Of a stretch of 45,052 nt of DNA, positions 7,719 to 15,631 are shown in pieces. Each line of letters begins with the position of its first letter. Positions within the stretch are counted from its first letter, which is position 1. Below the pieces are notes generated by a model, which was not told the origin of the DNA, did not search any database, and worked only from the letters and a program-made list of their open reading frames with translations. A program made the translations under genes and the position numbers. Where the stretch lies: contig DASSBG010000034.1 in NCBI GenBank assembly GCA_035699085.1, forward strand, positions 1-45,052. The letters run 5' to 3'. The DNA is from DASSBG01 sp035699085. Lineage in GTDB: Bacteria > Pseudomonadota > Gammaproteobacteria > Xanthomonadales > Rhodanobacteraceae.

Positions 7719-9704
7719 ATGTACGGCAAGCAGGTTCCCTTTCGTGGCACCGCCTTTGCGCACGCCGTCTCGGCCGCTCTTGTCCTTTCGCTGGCTGCGC
7801 CCTGCGTGCTGGCCGCCCAGGTCGATATCGCGGGTCCGCCGGGCAGCGTCTCGTTCGGCGCGACGGTCAAAGCGCTGCCGAACGGCAACTTCGTGGTCGT
7901 GGACCCGGATGGTCCGATCTCGGGCGTGGGTGCGGTCTACGTCTACCGAGCCGATGGCACGCTGCTCAGCACACTGACGGGCAGCAGCGCCAATGATCAT
8001 GTCGGGCGTGATGGCATCCTGCTGCTCGGCAGCAACCGCTTCGTGGTTGTCAGTTCCGGATGGAACAACGGCACGGCGACGCAAGCGGGCGCAGTCACCT
8101 GGATCGACGGCAGCGTCGGGCTGAGCGGCGTGGTCTCGGCCAGCAATTCCCTGGTGGGCACGAGCGCGGCCGACGAAGTCGGGAGCCCTGGCGTTACCGC
8201 CTTGAGCAACGGCAACTATGTCGTGGCAAGCGCGTACTGGAACAATGGCACAACGGTCAATGCAGGGGCGGCGACGTGGTGCGATGGCGCCGGCGGCTGC
8301 GTCGGGCCGGTGTCGGCCAGCAATTCCCTGGTCGGCACGAGCACGGGCGACCGAGTCGGTCTTTCCGGCGCAACCGCCTTGGGCAACGGCAATTACGTGG
8401 TCGCGAGCCTTGCATGGAGCAACGGCGCGACAGCCACTGTCGGTGCGGCGACCTGGGGCAACGGCACCGACGGCATTGTCGGGCCGGTATCGCCCGGCAA
8501 TTCTCTCGTGGGCACGAGCGCGGGCGACCAGGTCGGTTCCGCGGTCATCGCCCTGAGCAACGGCAATTACGTGGTCGCAAGCCCTTGGTGGCACAACGGG
8601 GCGACCGCCTATGCTGGCGCGGTGACTTGGGGCAATGGCGCCAGCGGCAGCACAGGGCAGGTCTCGGCAAGCAATTCCCTCGTGGGCACGAGCGCATCCG
8701 ACCAGGTCGGCGATTCCGTCACCGCCCTGAGCAATGGTAATTACGTGGTGGCAAGCTCTCGTTGGCACAACGGCGCAACCGCCAGTGTCGGTGCGGCAAC
8801 CTGGGGCAATGGCGCCATCGGCAGCCTCGGGCCGATCTCGCCCAGCAATTCCCTGGTCGGCACGAGCGAGAACGACTTTGTGGGGGTTGCCGGCGTCACT
8901 GCCTTGAGCAACGGCAACTACGTGGTCGTAAGCCCTGATTGGAACAACAGCGGGATGGCTGATGCTGGCGCGGTGACCTGGTGCGGTCGCGACAGCAGCT
9001 GCGTCGGAGCGGTGTCGGCCAGCAATTCCCTGGTGGGCACGAGTGCGGGCGACCAGGTTGGTTCCTCCGGCGTTACCCCCTTGAGCAACGGTAACTACGT
9101 GGTTGCAAGCGCCAGATGGAACAATGGCGCGACGGCTCATGCCGGTGCGGCAACATGGGGCAATGGCGCCAGCGGTATTGTAGGGCCGGTCTCAACCAGC
9201 AATTCCCTGGCAGGTATGGAGGCGAACGACCACGTCGGTTTCGGCGTCACCGCCTTGAGCAACGGCAAGTACGTGGTGGCAAGTCCTGACTGGAACAACA
9301 GCGGGACGGCTTACGCTGGCGCGGTGACCTGGTGCGGTCGCGACAGCGGCTGCGCCGGATCGGTGTCGGCAAGTAATTCGCTGGTGGGCACGAGCACGAG
9401 CGACACAGTCGGTTCTTCCGGCGTTACCGCCTTGAGCGACGGCAATTTCGTGGTGGCAAGCGCATCCTGGGACAATGGCGCAAACGCCAATGCCGGGGCA
9501 GTGACGCTGCTCAGCGGAGATTTCCGCTTCGTGGGCACGATCGCGTCGTGGAACAGCGTGCTTGGCGACGCCGCCAATGGCGGACAGCGCATGAGCTACG
9601 ACTACGACCCGCTCCTGCAGCGCCTGATCGTCGGTCGCCCCGCGGAGAACATCGTCAGCCTGTTCGCCATGGACCAGATCTTCGCCGACGGCTTCCAGCC
9701 CTAG
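7719..9704 (+). CDS. Secreted tandem-repeat protein A (DUF5650-like repeats)
   Basis: The 661-aa protein has a signal peptide (VSAALVLSLAAPCVLA, likely cut before AQVD). An initial unit is followed by eight repeats of about 57-59 residues built around NSLVGTSxxDxVG, ALSNGNYVVAS, W-NNGAT, AGAVTW and VSASNSL. The periodic Gly/Asn/aromatic pattern suggests a beta-propeller or beta-solenoid-like extracellular domain; it resembles repeats catalogued as DUF5650, from memory. The C-terminus ends IFADGFQP. Cysteines come in pairs inside individual repeats. The start follows GGAGGGG with ideal spacing; an in-frame upstream ATG at 7575 lacks a signal peptide context. The paralogue at 13464 has the same length. 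No enzymatic motif is seen. Confidence 0.85.
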   Translation: MYGKQVPFRGTAFAHAVSAALVLSLAAPCVLAAQVDIAGPPGSVSFGATVKALPNGNFVVVDPDGPISGVGAVYVYRADGTLLSTLTGSSANDHVGRDGILLLGSNRFVVVSSGWNNGTATQAGAVTWIDGSVGLSGVVSASNSLVGTSAADEVGSPGVTALSNGNYVVASAYWNNGTTVNAGAATWCDGAGGCVGPVSASNSLVGTSTGDRVGLSGATALGNGNYVVASLAWSNGATATVGAATWGNGTDGIVGPVSPGNSLVGTSAGDQVGSAVIALSNGNYVVASPWWHNGATAYAGAVTWGNGASGSTGQVSASNSLVGTSASDQVGDSVTALSNGNYVVASSRWHNGATASVGAATWGNGAIGSLGPISPSNSLVGTSENDFVGVAGVTALSNGNYVVVSPDWNNSGMADAGAVTWCGRDSSCVGAVSASNSLVGTSAGDQVGSSGVTPLSNGNYVVASARWNNGATAHAGAATWGNGASGIVGPVSTSNSLAGMEANDHVGFGVTALSNGKYVVASPDWNNSGTAYAGAVTWCGRDSGCAGSVSASNSLVGTSTSDTVGSSGVTALSDGNFVVASASWDNGANANAGAVTLLSGDFRFVGTIASWNSVLGDAANGGQRMSYDYDPLLQRLIVGRPAENIVSLFAMDQIFADGFQP

Positions 9705-9858
9705 GCCTTGCCCTGAAGATACGGCGCGACGGACGCGCCGAAGCACCGGCGCGGACGCGTGGTGGCCCACACCACGCAGCACTGGTGTCGCGCCACAGCG
9801 GATGACGCCGGCGGTCGCGGGACACCCATGCCCGCAACCGCCAGCGCCAGTACATCGC

Positions 9859-11292
9859 TCAGTAGCGGTAGTGGTCCGCCTTGTACGGCCCCTCGACCGG
9901 CACGCCGAGGTAGGCGGCCTGCTCGGGCGTCAGCTTGGTCAGCTTGACGCCGATCTGCGCGAGGTGCAGGCGGGCGACTTCCTCGTCGAGCTGCTTGGGC
10001 AGGCGGTAGACGGTCTTCTCGTAGACATCCTTGTTCTTCCACAGGTCGATCTGCGCCAGCGTCTGGTTGGAGAAGCTGTTGGACATCACGAAGCTCGGGT
10101 GGCCGTGCGCGCAGCCGAGGTTCACCAGCCGGCCCTCGGCCAGAAGCACGATGTCGTGGCCGTCGGGGAAGGTGTAGCGGTCGACCTGCGGCTTGATGTT
10201 CTCGTGCTTGACGTCCTTGGCCGACTGCAGCTTCTCGACCTGGATCTCGTTGTCGAAATGGCCGATGTTGCATACCACCGCGTGGGTCTTCATCTTCGCC
10301 ATGTGCTCGAAGGTGATGATGTCGCGGTTGCCGGTGGTGGTGACGTAGATGTCGGCCTCGCCCAGCGTGTCCTCGACGGTGGTCACCTCGAAGCCTTCCA
10401 TCGCCGCCTGCAGCGCGCAGATCGGGTCGATCTCGGTGACGACGACGCGGGCGCCGAAGCCCTTGAGCGAATGCGCGCAGCCCTTGCCGACGTCGCCGTA
10501 GCCGCAGACCACCGCGACCTTGCCGGCGATCATCAGGTCGGTGGCACGCTTGATGCCGTCGGCCAGCGACTCGCGGCAGCCGTAGAGATTGTCGAACTTC
10601 GACTTGGTGACCGAGTCGTTGACGTTGATCGCCGGCACCAGCAAGGTTCCGGCCTCCATCATCTGGTAGAGGCGATGCACGCCGGTGGTGGTTTCCTCGG
10701 ACACGCCCTTCCAGTCGGCGGCGGCGGCCTTCCAGAAACCGGGGCGCTCGCTGCGCGTCTTGCGCAGCAGGTCCTTGATCACCTGCTCCTCGTGGTTGGT
10801 GCCCGGCTGGTCGACCCAGTCCGAGCCGTTTTCCATGTCCACACCCTTGTGGATCAGCAGGGTCGCGTCCCCGCCGTCATCGACGATCAGCTCGGGGCCC
10901 TTGTTGCCAGGGTGGGTGAGCATGTCCAGCGTGCACTGCCAGTATTCCTCCAGCGTCTCGCCCTTCCAGGCGAACACCGGCACGCCGCTGGCGGCGATCG
11001 CCGCGGCGCAGTCGTCCTGGGTCGAGAAGATGTTGCAGGAGGCCCAGCGCACCGAGGCGCCCAGCGCCACCAGGGTCTCGATCAGCACCGCCGTTTCCTT
11101 GGTCATGTGCAGCGAGCCGGACAGGCGCACGTCCTTGAGCGGCTTTTGCGGTGCGTACTGCGCGCGGATCTGCATCAGGCCGGGCATCTCCTCCTCGGCC
11201 ATGCGGATGCGCTGGCGGCCGAGCGGCGCCAGCGACAGGTCGCGCACCTTGTAGTCGTTTGTCGTGTTCGAATTCTGGGCAACAGCGTTCAT
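9859..11292 (-). CDS. ahcY: Adenosylhomocysteinase
   Basis: AhcY hydrolyses S-adenosylhomocysteine to adenosine and homocysteine, relieving product inhibition of methyltransferases and feeding the methionine cycle with MetF. The 477-aa protein shows AEEEMPGLM, the NAD-binding loop VVCGYGDVGKGCA, the VNDSVTKSKFDNLYG segment with the catalytic Lys, and the conserved C-terminal KADHYRY tail. The start ATG at 11292 follows AGGAG and lies just downstream of an SAH riboswitch; a longer in-frame opening would run into the riboswitch and is rejected. Confidence 0.98.
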   Translation of the reverse strand: MNAVAQNSNTTNDYKVRDLSLAPLGRQRIRMAEEEMPGLMQIRAQYAPQKPLKDVRLSGSLHMTKETAVLIETLVALGASVRWASCNIFSTQDDCAAAIAASGVPVFAWKGETLEEYWQCTLDMLTHPGNKGPELIVDDGGDATLLIHKGVDMENGSDWVDQPGTNHEEQVIKDLLRKTRSERPGFWKAAAADWKGVSEETTTGVHRLYQMMEAGTLLVPAINVNDSVTKSKFDNLYGCRESLADGIKRATDLMIAGKVAVVCGYGDVGKGCAHSLKGFGARVVVTEIDPICALQAAMEGFEVTTVEDTLGEADIYVTTTGNRDIITFEHMAKMKTHAVVCNIGHFDNEIQVEKLQSAKDVKHENIKPQVDRYTFPDGHDIVLLAEGRLVNLGCAHGHPSFVMSNSFSNQTLAQIDLWKNKDVYEKTVYRLPKQLDEEVARLHLAQIGVKLTKLTPEQAAYLGVPVEGPYKADHYRY

Positions 11293-11310
11293 GGCTTGAT
11301 CTCCTGGAAC

Positions 11311-11374
11311 GGGCGCCGTTGCATGGTCATGCCGAGCCTCACCGCGCCCATGGCACGGCTGCAACGCCCCTCGG
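11311..11374 (-). promoter_or_regulatory. S-adenosylhomocysteine (SAH) riboswitch upstream of ahcY
   Basis: Read on the minus strand, the ahcY leader has the hallmark SAH riboswitch arrangement. P1 is formed by CCGAG (11374-11370) with CTCGG (11336-11332). Inside it, GCCGTGCC (11359-11352) can pair with GGCGCGGT (11348-11341), counting G-U pairs. The conserved GGGGCGTTGC follows the 5' P1 strand, and TGCAACGGCGCCC lies 3' of P1 and can pair back with it as the pseudoknot. The ribosome binding site and ATG follow within 20 bases. In known members SAH binding turns on ahcY expression. Recognition is by eye against the remembered consensus. Confidence 0.85.
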
Positions 11375-11437
11375 CTGGGGTTGGACCCGGCATTGTATCG
11401 CTTGTTTCGGATGGAAGGATGAATTCGGGACGAGACC

Positions 11438-11510
11438 GGGGACGGAGGTAATTAAGCCGCCAACATCGGGACGGAGGAGGCCAAGCCAGGGCTTAATTCC
11501 CTCCGTCCCC
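11438..11510. repeat. GGGGACGGAGG inverted-repeat element, copy 1
   Basis: A 73-bp element is bounded by a 21-bp inverted repeat with one mismatch: GGGGACGGAGGTAATTAAGCC at 11438-11458 and its complement at 11490-11510. An internal CGGGACGGAGG lies at 11468. The single transcript strand would fold into a long hairpin. It has the size and symmetry of a REP/MITE-type non-autonomous element; no transposase is in the window. It lies between the ahcY leader and the lipoprotein/ECF sigma operon. Confidence 0.75.
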
Positions 11511-11544
11511 ACTCTCGACTTTCGTGAAGAAAAAAGCCGCTCGC

Positions 11545-11594
11545 GTGTAAGTATTGGGGAAGACGGCCATGCCGGCCGCCATCGGGGTCACGCC
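11545..11594 (+). promoter_or_regulatory. Putative ECF-type promoter region of the lipoprotein/sigma operon
   Basis: GTGTAA at 11545-11550 lies 50 bases before the lipoprotein start. The same hexamer occurs 40 bases before both repeat-protein genes. This could be part of an ECF sigma target promoter, allowing autoregulation, but a six-base match alone is weak and the second promoter element was not defined. Confidence 0.25.
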
Positions 11595-12350
11595 ATGAAC
11601 CACACGCTTCGCCTGCTCGCCGCCCTGCTGCTGGCCTTGCCGCTGGCCGCCTGCCAACCCTCGCCTCCCGACGAGAACGCCGCCGCAACGATGCGGCTAC
11701 GAGCCTACCGGGTTCCGCCGCAGCAATCGTCGGCGCTGTCCGAGGCGCTTTCCCACGCGCTGATGAGCCGTGATTCGGGCGTTCACGTGACCGAAGCGTT
11801 TCCGGGCACCGTACTGGTGTATGCGCCACCGGAGACCCAGGCGTCTATCAGCAACGCAATTGGGGCGCTGACAAAGTCCGCGGCCGGGGACGCGGCAGTG
11901 GCGCGCTTGCAGGTGCATTTCTGGCTGCTGGACGCGGTACCCGGGGCGGGCAGCAGCGATGCCGCGCTGCAGCCGCTGACCACGACGCTCAACCGGCTGC
12001 GCGGGTCGCTCGGCCCCAGCCATTTCGTGCTCGAGGATGCGGTCACCGCGACCGTGATGTCGGACCGCAAGGCCAGTATCGCAACCAGCAGCAATCGGCA
12101 ATACGAGTTTTCGGCCCGCACCGCGGCCGGCGGCGCGGTTGACCTGCGGCTGCAATACAACGACAACCATGGCCCGCAGCAGGGCCTTGCCCACCTGGAG
12201 ACGGTCGTAGCCTTGAAGCCGGGCCAGTACGTGGTGCTGGCGCAGGCCCCGAACGCGGCCTGGCACGTGAAAACCGGCACGCCGGGGAGCGCGACGCCGG
12301 CCATGCGCCTGCTGGTGGTGCGGGTGGATTCGGCGACGGTCGGCGGCTGA
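11595..12350 (+). CDS. Lipoprotein of unknown function next to ECF sigma gene
   Basis: The 251-aa protein begins MNHTLRLLAALLLALPLAAC, an ideal lipoprotein signal with lipobox LAAC. I do not recognise the family. The mature part opens with MRLRAYRVPPQQSSALSEAL and later has FPGTVLVYAPPETQASISNAI and ALKPGQYVVLAQAP, which faintly recall the N0/N1 and beta-strand elements of secretins; there is no channel domain. The gene is separated by only 9 bases from the ECF sigma gene, so it is probably the first gene of that operon and may have a role in sensing or in the regulated envelope process. The start codon is set by the signal peptide. Confidence 0.75.
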   Translation: MNHTLRLLAALLLALPLAACQPSPPDENAAATMRLRAYRVPPQQSSALSEALSHALMSRDSGVHVTEAFPGTVLVYAPPETQASISNAIGALTKSAAGDAAVARLQVHFWLLDAVPGAGSSDAALQPLTTTLNRLRGSLGPSHFVLEDAVTATVMSDRKASIATSSNRQYEFSARTAAGGAVDLRLQYNDNHGPQQGLAHLETVVALKPGQYVVLAQAPNAAWHVKTGTPGSATPAMRLLVVRVDSATVGG

Positions 12351-12359
12351 GCGCGGCCG

Positions 12360-12848
12360 ATGACGCTGCGCGAGGACGCGCTGTACGCCAGTTACCGCCG
12401 GTTGGAAAAGCCGCTGTACAACGTGCTGTACCGCCAGCTGTGGCAGCGCGAGGATTGCCAGGACCTGATCCAGGACGCCTACGTGCGCATCTGGGCGCGC
12501 CGCGCCACGGTTGAGGAGGCGACGCTGGACGCGCTGGTCTGGACCACGGCGCTGAACCTGGCGCGCAACCGGCTGCGCTGGCGGCGGCTGTGGCGGCACC
12601 AGCCGCTGGACGAGGCGATGCCGGCGGCCGGCGCGCCTGTCGATTATGCCGCGGCGAGGCAACTGCGCGAGGCGCTGCGCCAGTTGCCGGCGACGGCGCG
12701 CGACGTGCTGCTGCTGTCGGAGTTCAGTGGGCTGCGCGGCCATGAGATCGCCGCGCTGCTGGGCATCCCGGCCGGCACCGTGGCCTCGCGCAAACACCAA
12801 GCGATGCAGCGGCTGAAGGCGCTGTTGGGAGAGACGGACCATGCGTGA
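12360..12848 (+). CDS. ECF-type RNA polymerase sigma factor
   Basis: The 162-aa protein has sigma region 2 (about residues 10-75: LYNVLYRQLWQREDCQDLIQ, then DAYVRIWARR) and region 4 (about 105-160: LRQLPATARDVLLLSEFSG, IAALLGIPAGTVASRKHQAM) with a helix-turn-helix. No region 1 or 3 is present, typical of group 4 sigma factors that respond to envelope or environmental signals. It overlaps the next gene by 8 bases, and that product has the size and single membrane segment expected of an anti-sigma factor. Candidate targets are its own operon and the flanking repeat-protein genes. Confidence 0.92.
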   Translation: MTLREDALYASYRRLEKPLYNVLYRQLWQREDCQDLIQDAYVRIWARRATVEEATLDALVWTTALNLARNRLRWRRLWRHQPLDEAMPAAGAPVDYAAARQLREALRQLPATARDVLLLSEFSGLRGHEIAALLGIPAGTVASRKHQAMQRLKALLGETDHA

Positions 12849-13218
12849 ATTTGATGACCTGATGCCGACGCTGGAGCCGCCGCCGGGCGGCCTTGCACGT
12901 TTGCAACGGCACATTGCCGCGTCGCCGTCCCGAGGCCCGCTGCGATGGCCGCGCCTCGTCGCGGCACCTGCGCTGCTGGCGGCCGCGCTGGCGCTGGCGC
13001 TCTGGTTGCCACCGCAGCTGGCACGCCAGCAGCGCCAAGCGGCGCTGACCCAGACGCTGCGCCAGGCGCTGTCGCCGCGCCTGCCGCCCTCGGGCATCGC
13101 GGTGGCGCACGGCGGCGCGATCGAGCTGCCGAGCGGGCAGGCCAACGTGCGGCTGTACCTGGTGCAGACCTCCGAAAACGGAGGTAATCAAGCCGCGCTG
13201 GACCGGGGACGGAGGTAA
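12841..13218 (+). CDS. Probable anti-sigma factor, C-terminus replaced by repeat DNA
   Basis: The 125-aa protein has a short cytoplasmic N-terminus (MREFDDLMPTLEPPPGGLAR), one membrane segment near residues 39-58 (LVAAPALLAAALALALWLP) and a periplasmic part ending after about residue 108. This layout and the 8-base overlap with the ECF sigma gene suggest an anti-sigma partner. The last residues, about ENGGNQAALDRGRR, are encoded by the GGGACGGAGG repeat cluster starting at 13174, and the stop codon is the TAA in GGAGGTAATT. The original C-terminus may therefore have been lost to insertion or recombination. No zinc-finger HxxxCxxC motif is seen. Confidence 0.6.
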   Translation: MREFDDLMPTLEPPPGGLARLQRHIAASPSRGPLRWPRLVAAPALLAAALALALWLPPQLARQQRQAALTQTLRQALSPRLPPSGIAVAHGGAIELPSGQANVRLYLVQTSENGGNQAALDRGRR

Positions 13219-13310
13219 TTGGACCGCGCCAGGGAACGGTGGTAATCAAGCCGTCGGCACCGGGACGGAGGAGACCAATCCAGCCGCTTGATTCCCTCCG
13301 TCCCCACTCT
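13174..13310. repeat. GGGGACGGAGG element, copy 2 (compound)
   Basis: This cluster has related direct units at 13174 (AAAACGGAGGTAATCAAGCCG), 13205 (GGGGACGGAGGTAATTGG), 13232 (GGGAACGGTGGTAATCAAGC) and 13262 (GGGACGGAGGAGACCAAT), closed by the inverted partner CTTGATTCCCTCCGTCCCC at 13287-13305. It ends CCCCACTCT like copy 1. It overlaps the end of the anti-sigma gene and lies about 150 bases before the second repeat-protein gene. Confidence 0.75.
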
Positions 13311-13344
13311 GTCGTCAGTCGAGTCTGGCGAGGCGCTCAAACCG

Positions 13345-13463
13345 TGCCAACGCAACCCCGGCGGCTTGTCGCAGCGGATGGCAAAACACCGTGAATATAA
13401 CGCTGTACTCCGTTGCGGATCGGGTGTAATTTCCGCTCGGCGACAAGTACATGCGGAGGGGCT
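13345..13463 (+). promoter_or_regulatory. Conserved upstream region of repeat-protein gene B
   Basis: This stretch matches the region before the paralogue at 7719, including CGCTGTACT, CGGGTGTAA (GTGTAA at 13424, again 40 bases before ATG) and ACAAGTACATGCGGAGGGGC. Conservation outside the coding sequence suggests that duplication included the promoter and that both copies may be coregulated. Confidence 0.55.
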
Positions 13464-15449
13464 ATGTACGGCAAGCAGATTTCCTTGCGTGGTGCCGCAT
13501 TTGCGCACCCGGTCTTGGCCACGGTTTTGCTTTCGCTGGCTGCGCCCTGCGTGTTGGCGGCCCAGGTCGATATTCCAGGTCCTCCGGGAAGCGTGTCGTT
13601 CGGCACGACGGTCAAAGCGCTGCCGAATGGCAACTTTGTCGTCGTTGACCCGGACTGGATCCCGGGCGTGGGCGCGGGATCAGTGTACGTCTACCGGGCC
13701 GACGGCACGCTGCTCAGCACACTGACTGGCAGCAGCATCAACGCTCATGTCGGCAGGGGCGGCATCGTACTGCTTGGTGGCAACCGCTTTGTGGTTGTCA
13801 GTCCCGAATGGAACAATGGCACGGCTACGCAAGCGGGCGCGGTCACCTTTATCGACGGCAGCGTCGGCCTCAGCGGGGTGGTCTCGGCCAGCAATTCCTT
13901 GGTGGGCACGAGCGAGAGCGATCGGGTCGGTTATGTCACCACCTTGAGCAACGGCAACTACGTGGTGGCAAGCTCCACCTGGGACAGCGGCACGACGGTC
14001 GATCTCGGCGCGGTGACCTGGTGCGATGGCGCCAGCGGCTGCGTCGGCAACGTCTCGTCCAGCAACTCCCTGGTGGGCACGAGCGCGGGCGATCAAGTCG
14101 GCAGTTCCGGCGTCACCGCCTTGAGCAATGGCAATTACGTGCTGGCAAGCCCTTATTGGGACAACGGCGCGACGGCCGATGTCGGCGCGGTGACCTGGTG
14201 CGATGGCGCCAACGGCTGCGTCGGGCCGGTCTCGGCCAGCGATTCCCTGGTGGGCACGAGCGCGCGCGACGTAGTCGGTTATCCCGGCGTCACCGCCTTG
14301 AGCAACGGCAATTACGTGGTGGCCAGCGCCTTGTGGGCCAACGGCGCGACGGCCAATGCCGGTGCGGCCACCTGGTGCGATGGCGCCAGCGCCTGCGTCG
14401 GCGAGGTCTCGGCCAGCAATTCGCTGGTGGGGACGAGCGCGAACGACAACGTCGGTCACCACGTCACCGCCTTGAGCAACGGCAACTACGTGGTGGCAAG
14501 CTTTCTCTGGGACAATGGCGCGGCGGTCGATGCCGGTGCGGCGACTTGGGGCAATGGCGCCAGCGGCAGCGTCGGGCAGGTGTCGGTCAGCAATTCCCTG
14601 GTGGGCACGAGGACATACGACTTCGTCGGTGACCCCGGCGTCATAGCGTTGAGCAACGGCAATTACGTAGTGGCAAGCTCTGGTTGGGACAACGGCGCGA
14701 CGGCCAATGCCGGTGCAGCGAGCTGGGGCAATGGCGCCAGCGGTAGCGTCGGGTCGGTCTCGACCAGCAATTCCCTGGTGGGCAAGACCGCGGGCGACTC
14801 TGTCAGTTCTGCCGGCGTCACCGCTTTGAGCAACGGCAATTACGTGGTGGCAAGCCCTCTTTGGCATAACGGCGCGACGGATTTTGCTGGCGCGGCGACT
14901 TGGGGCAATGGCGCCAGCGGCAGCGCCGGGCCGATCTCACCCAGCAATTCCCTCGTGGGCACGAGCAGGTACGACGAAGTCGGTGATGCCGGCCTCGCCG
15001 CCTTAAGCAACGGCAATTACGCGGTGGCAAGCCCTCATTGGAACAACGGCGCGATGACGTCTGTCGGCGCAGTGACGTGGGCCAGTGGTGCCAGCGGCAG
15101 CGTAGGGGCCGTCTCGGGCAGCAATTCCCTGGTTGGCACGAGCGCGTACGATCAAGTCGGTGATTCCGTCACCGCCTCGCGCAACGGCGATTACGTGGTG
15201 GCAAGCCCTCATTGGAACAACGGCGCAACCGCCGATGCCGGCGCAGTGACATTGCTTAGCGGAAACTTCCGCTTTGTGGGCACGATCGCGCCGTGGAACA
15301 GCGTGATCGGCGGCGTCGCTCGTGGCGGCCAACGCATGAGTCACGACTATGACCACGGCCTGCAGCGCCTGATCGTCGGCCGCCCGGCGGAGAACATCGT
15401 CACCCTATTCACCATGGACCAGATCTTCGCCGACGGCTTCCAGCCATAG
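13464..15449 (+). CDS. Secreted tandem-repeat protein B (DUF5650-like repeats)
   Basis: This 661-aa paralogue of the protein at 7719 has the same length, the same N-terminus (MYGKQ), a signal peptide ending PCVLA before AQVDI, eight repeats of about 57-59 residues with NSLVGTS and ALSNGNYVVAS, and the C-terminus IFADGFQP. The first three full repeats carry a cysteine pair in WCDGASGC-type loops and the later ones carry WGNGASGS instead. The most diverged positions are the dipeptides after NSLVGTS and the residues before WNNGA, which lie at equivalent places in each repeat. It follows the anti-sigma gene in the same direction with repeat DNA between them. A role as a surface or secreted binding protein is plausible but unproven. 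Confidence 0.85.
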   Translation: MYGKQISLRGAAFAHPVLATVLLSLAAPCVLAAQVDIPGPPGSVSFGTTVKALPNGNFVVVDPDWIPGVGAGSVYVYRADGTLLSTLTGSSINAHVGRGGIVLLGGNRFVVVSPEWNNGTATQAGAVTFIDGSVGLSGVVSASNSLVGTSESDRVGYVTTLSNGNYVVASSTWDSGTTVDLGAVTWCDGASGCVGNVSSSNSLVGTSAGDQVGSSGVTALSNGNYVLASPYWDNGATADVGAVTWCDGANGCVGPVSASDSLVGTSARDVVGYPGVTALSNGNYVVASALWANGATANAGAATWCDGASACVGEVSASNSLVGTSANDNVGHHVTALSNGNYVVASFLWDNGAAVDAGAATWGNGASGSVGQVSVSNSLVGTRTYDFVGDPGVIALSNGNYVVASSGWDNGATANAGAASWGNGASGSVGSVSTSNSLVGKTAGDSVSSAGVTALSNGNYVVASPLWHNGATDFAGAATWGNGASGSAGPISPSNSLVGTSRYDEVGDAGLAALSNGNYAVASPHWNNGAMTSVGAVTWASGASGSVGAVSGSNSLVGTSAYDQVGDSVTASRNGDYVVASPHWNNGATADAGAVTLLSGNFRFVGTIAPWNSVIGGVARGGQRMSHDYDHGLQRLIVGRPAENIVTLFTMDQIFADGFQP

Positions 15450-15631
15450 CGATCGTTCGGAGGCGCCAGCCTGCTGAACGCGCCGCGCATGCACGCCTGC
15501 AGCGAAATGTCGCCGGTCACCACGTCCGCAGCCGACGCGACTGCGTCGCTGCGCCTTCGCGCCAGCGCTGCTCGCGGCGGCCGTCGCCCTAGCACTGTGG
15601 ATCTCCGCTGATTCAACGGAACACTCTGGGG

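Noticed and set aside
6447..9140. An 897-codon minus-strand open frame across metF and the repeat protein
   Set aside because: It is antisense to the repeat protein and out of frame with metF. Its apparent VAVAQGG repeats mirror the opposite-strand repeats.
13680..14867. A 395-codon minus-strand open frame with repeated HHVIAVAQGGD
   Set aside because: It is antisense to repeat protein B and follows its repeat period; no independent signal.
15540..15610. Possible second relic of the anti-sigma gene (ALLAAAVALALW before ppc, like ALLAAALALALW at about 12970)
   Set aside because: The similarity is limited to an Ala/Leu-rich membrane-like stretch, which arises easily in GC-rich DNA; no flanking similarity was convincing.
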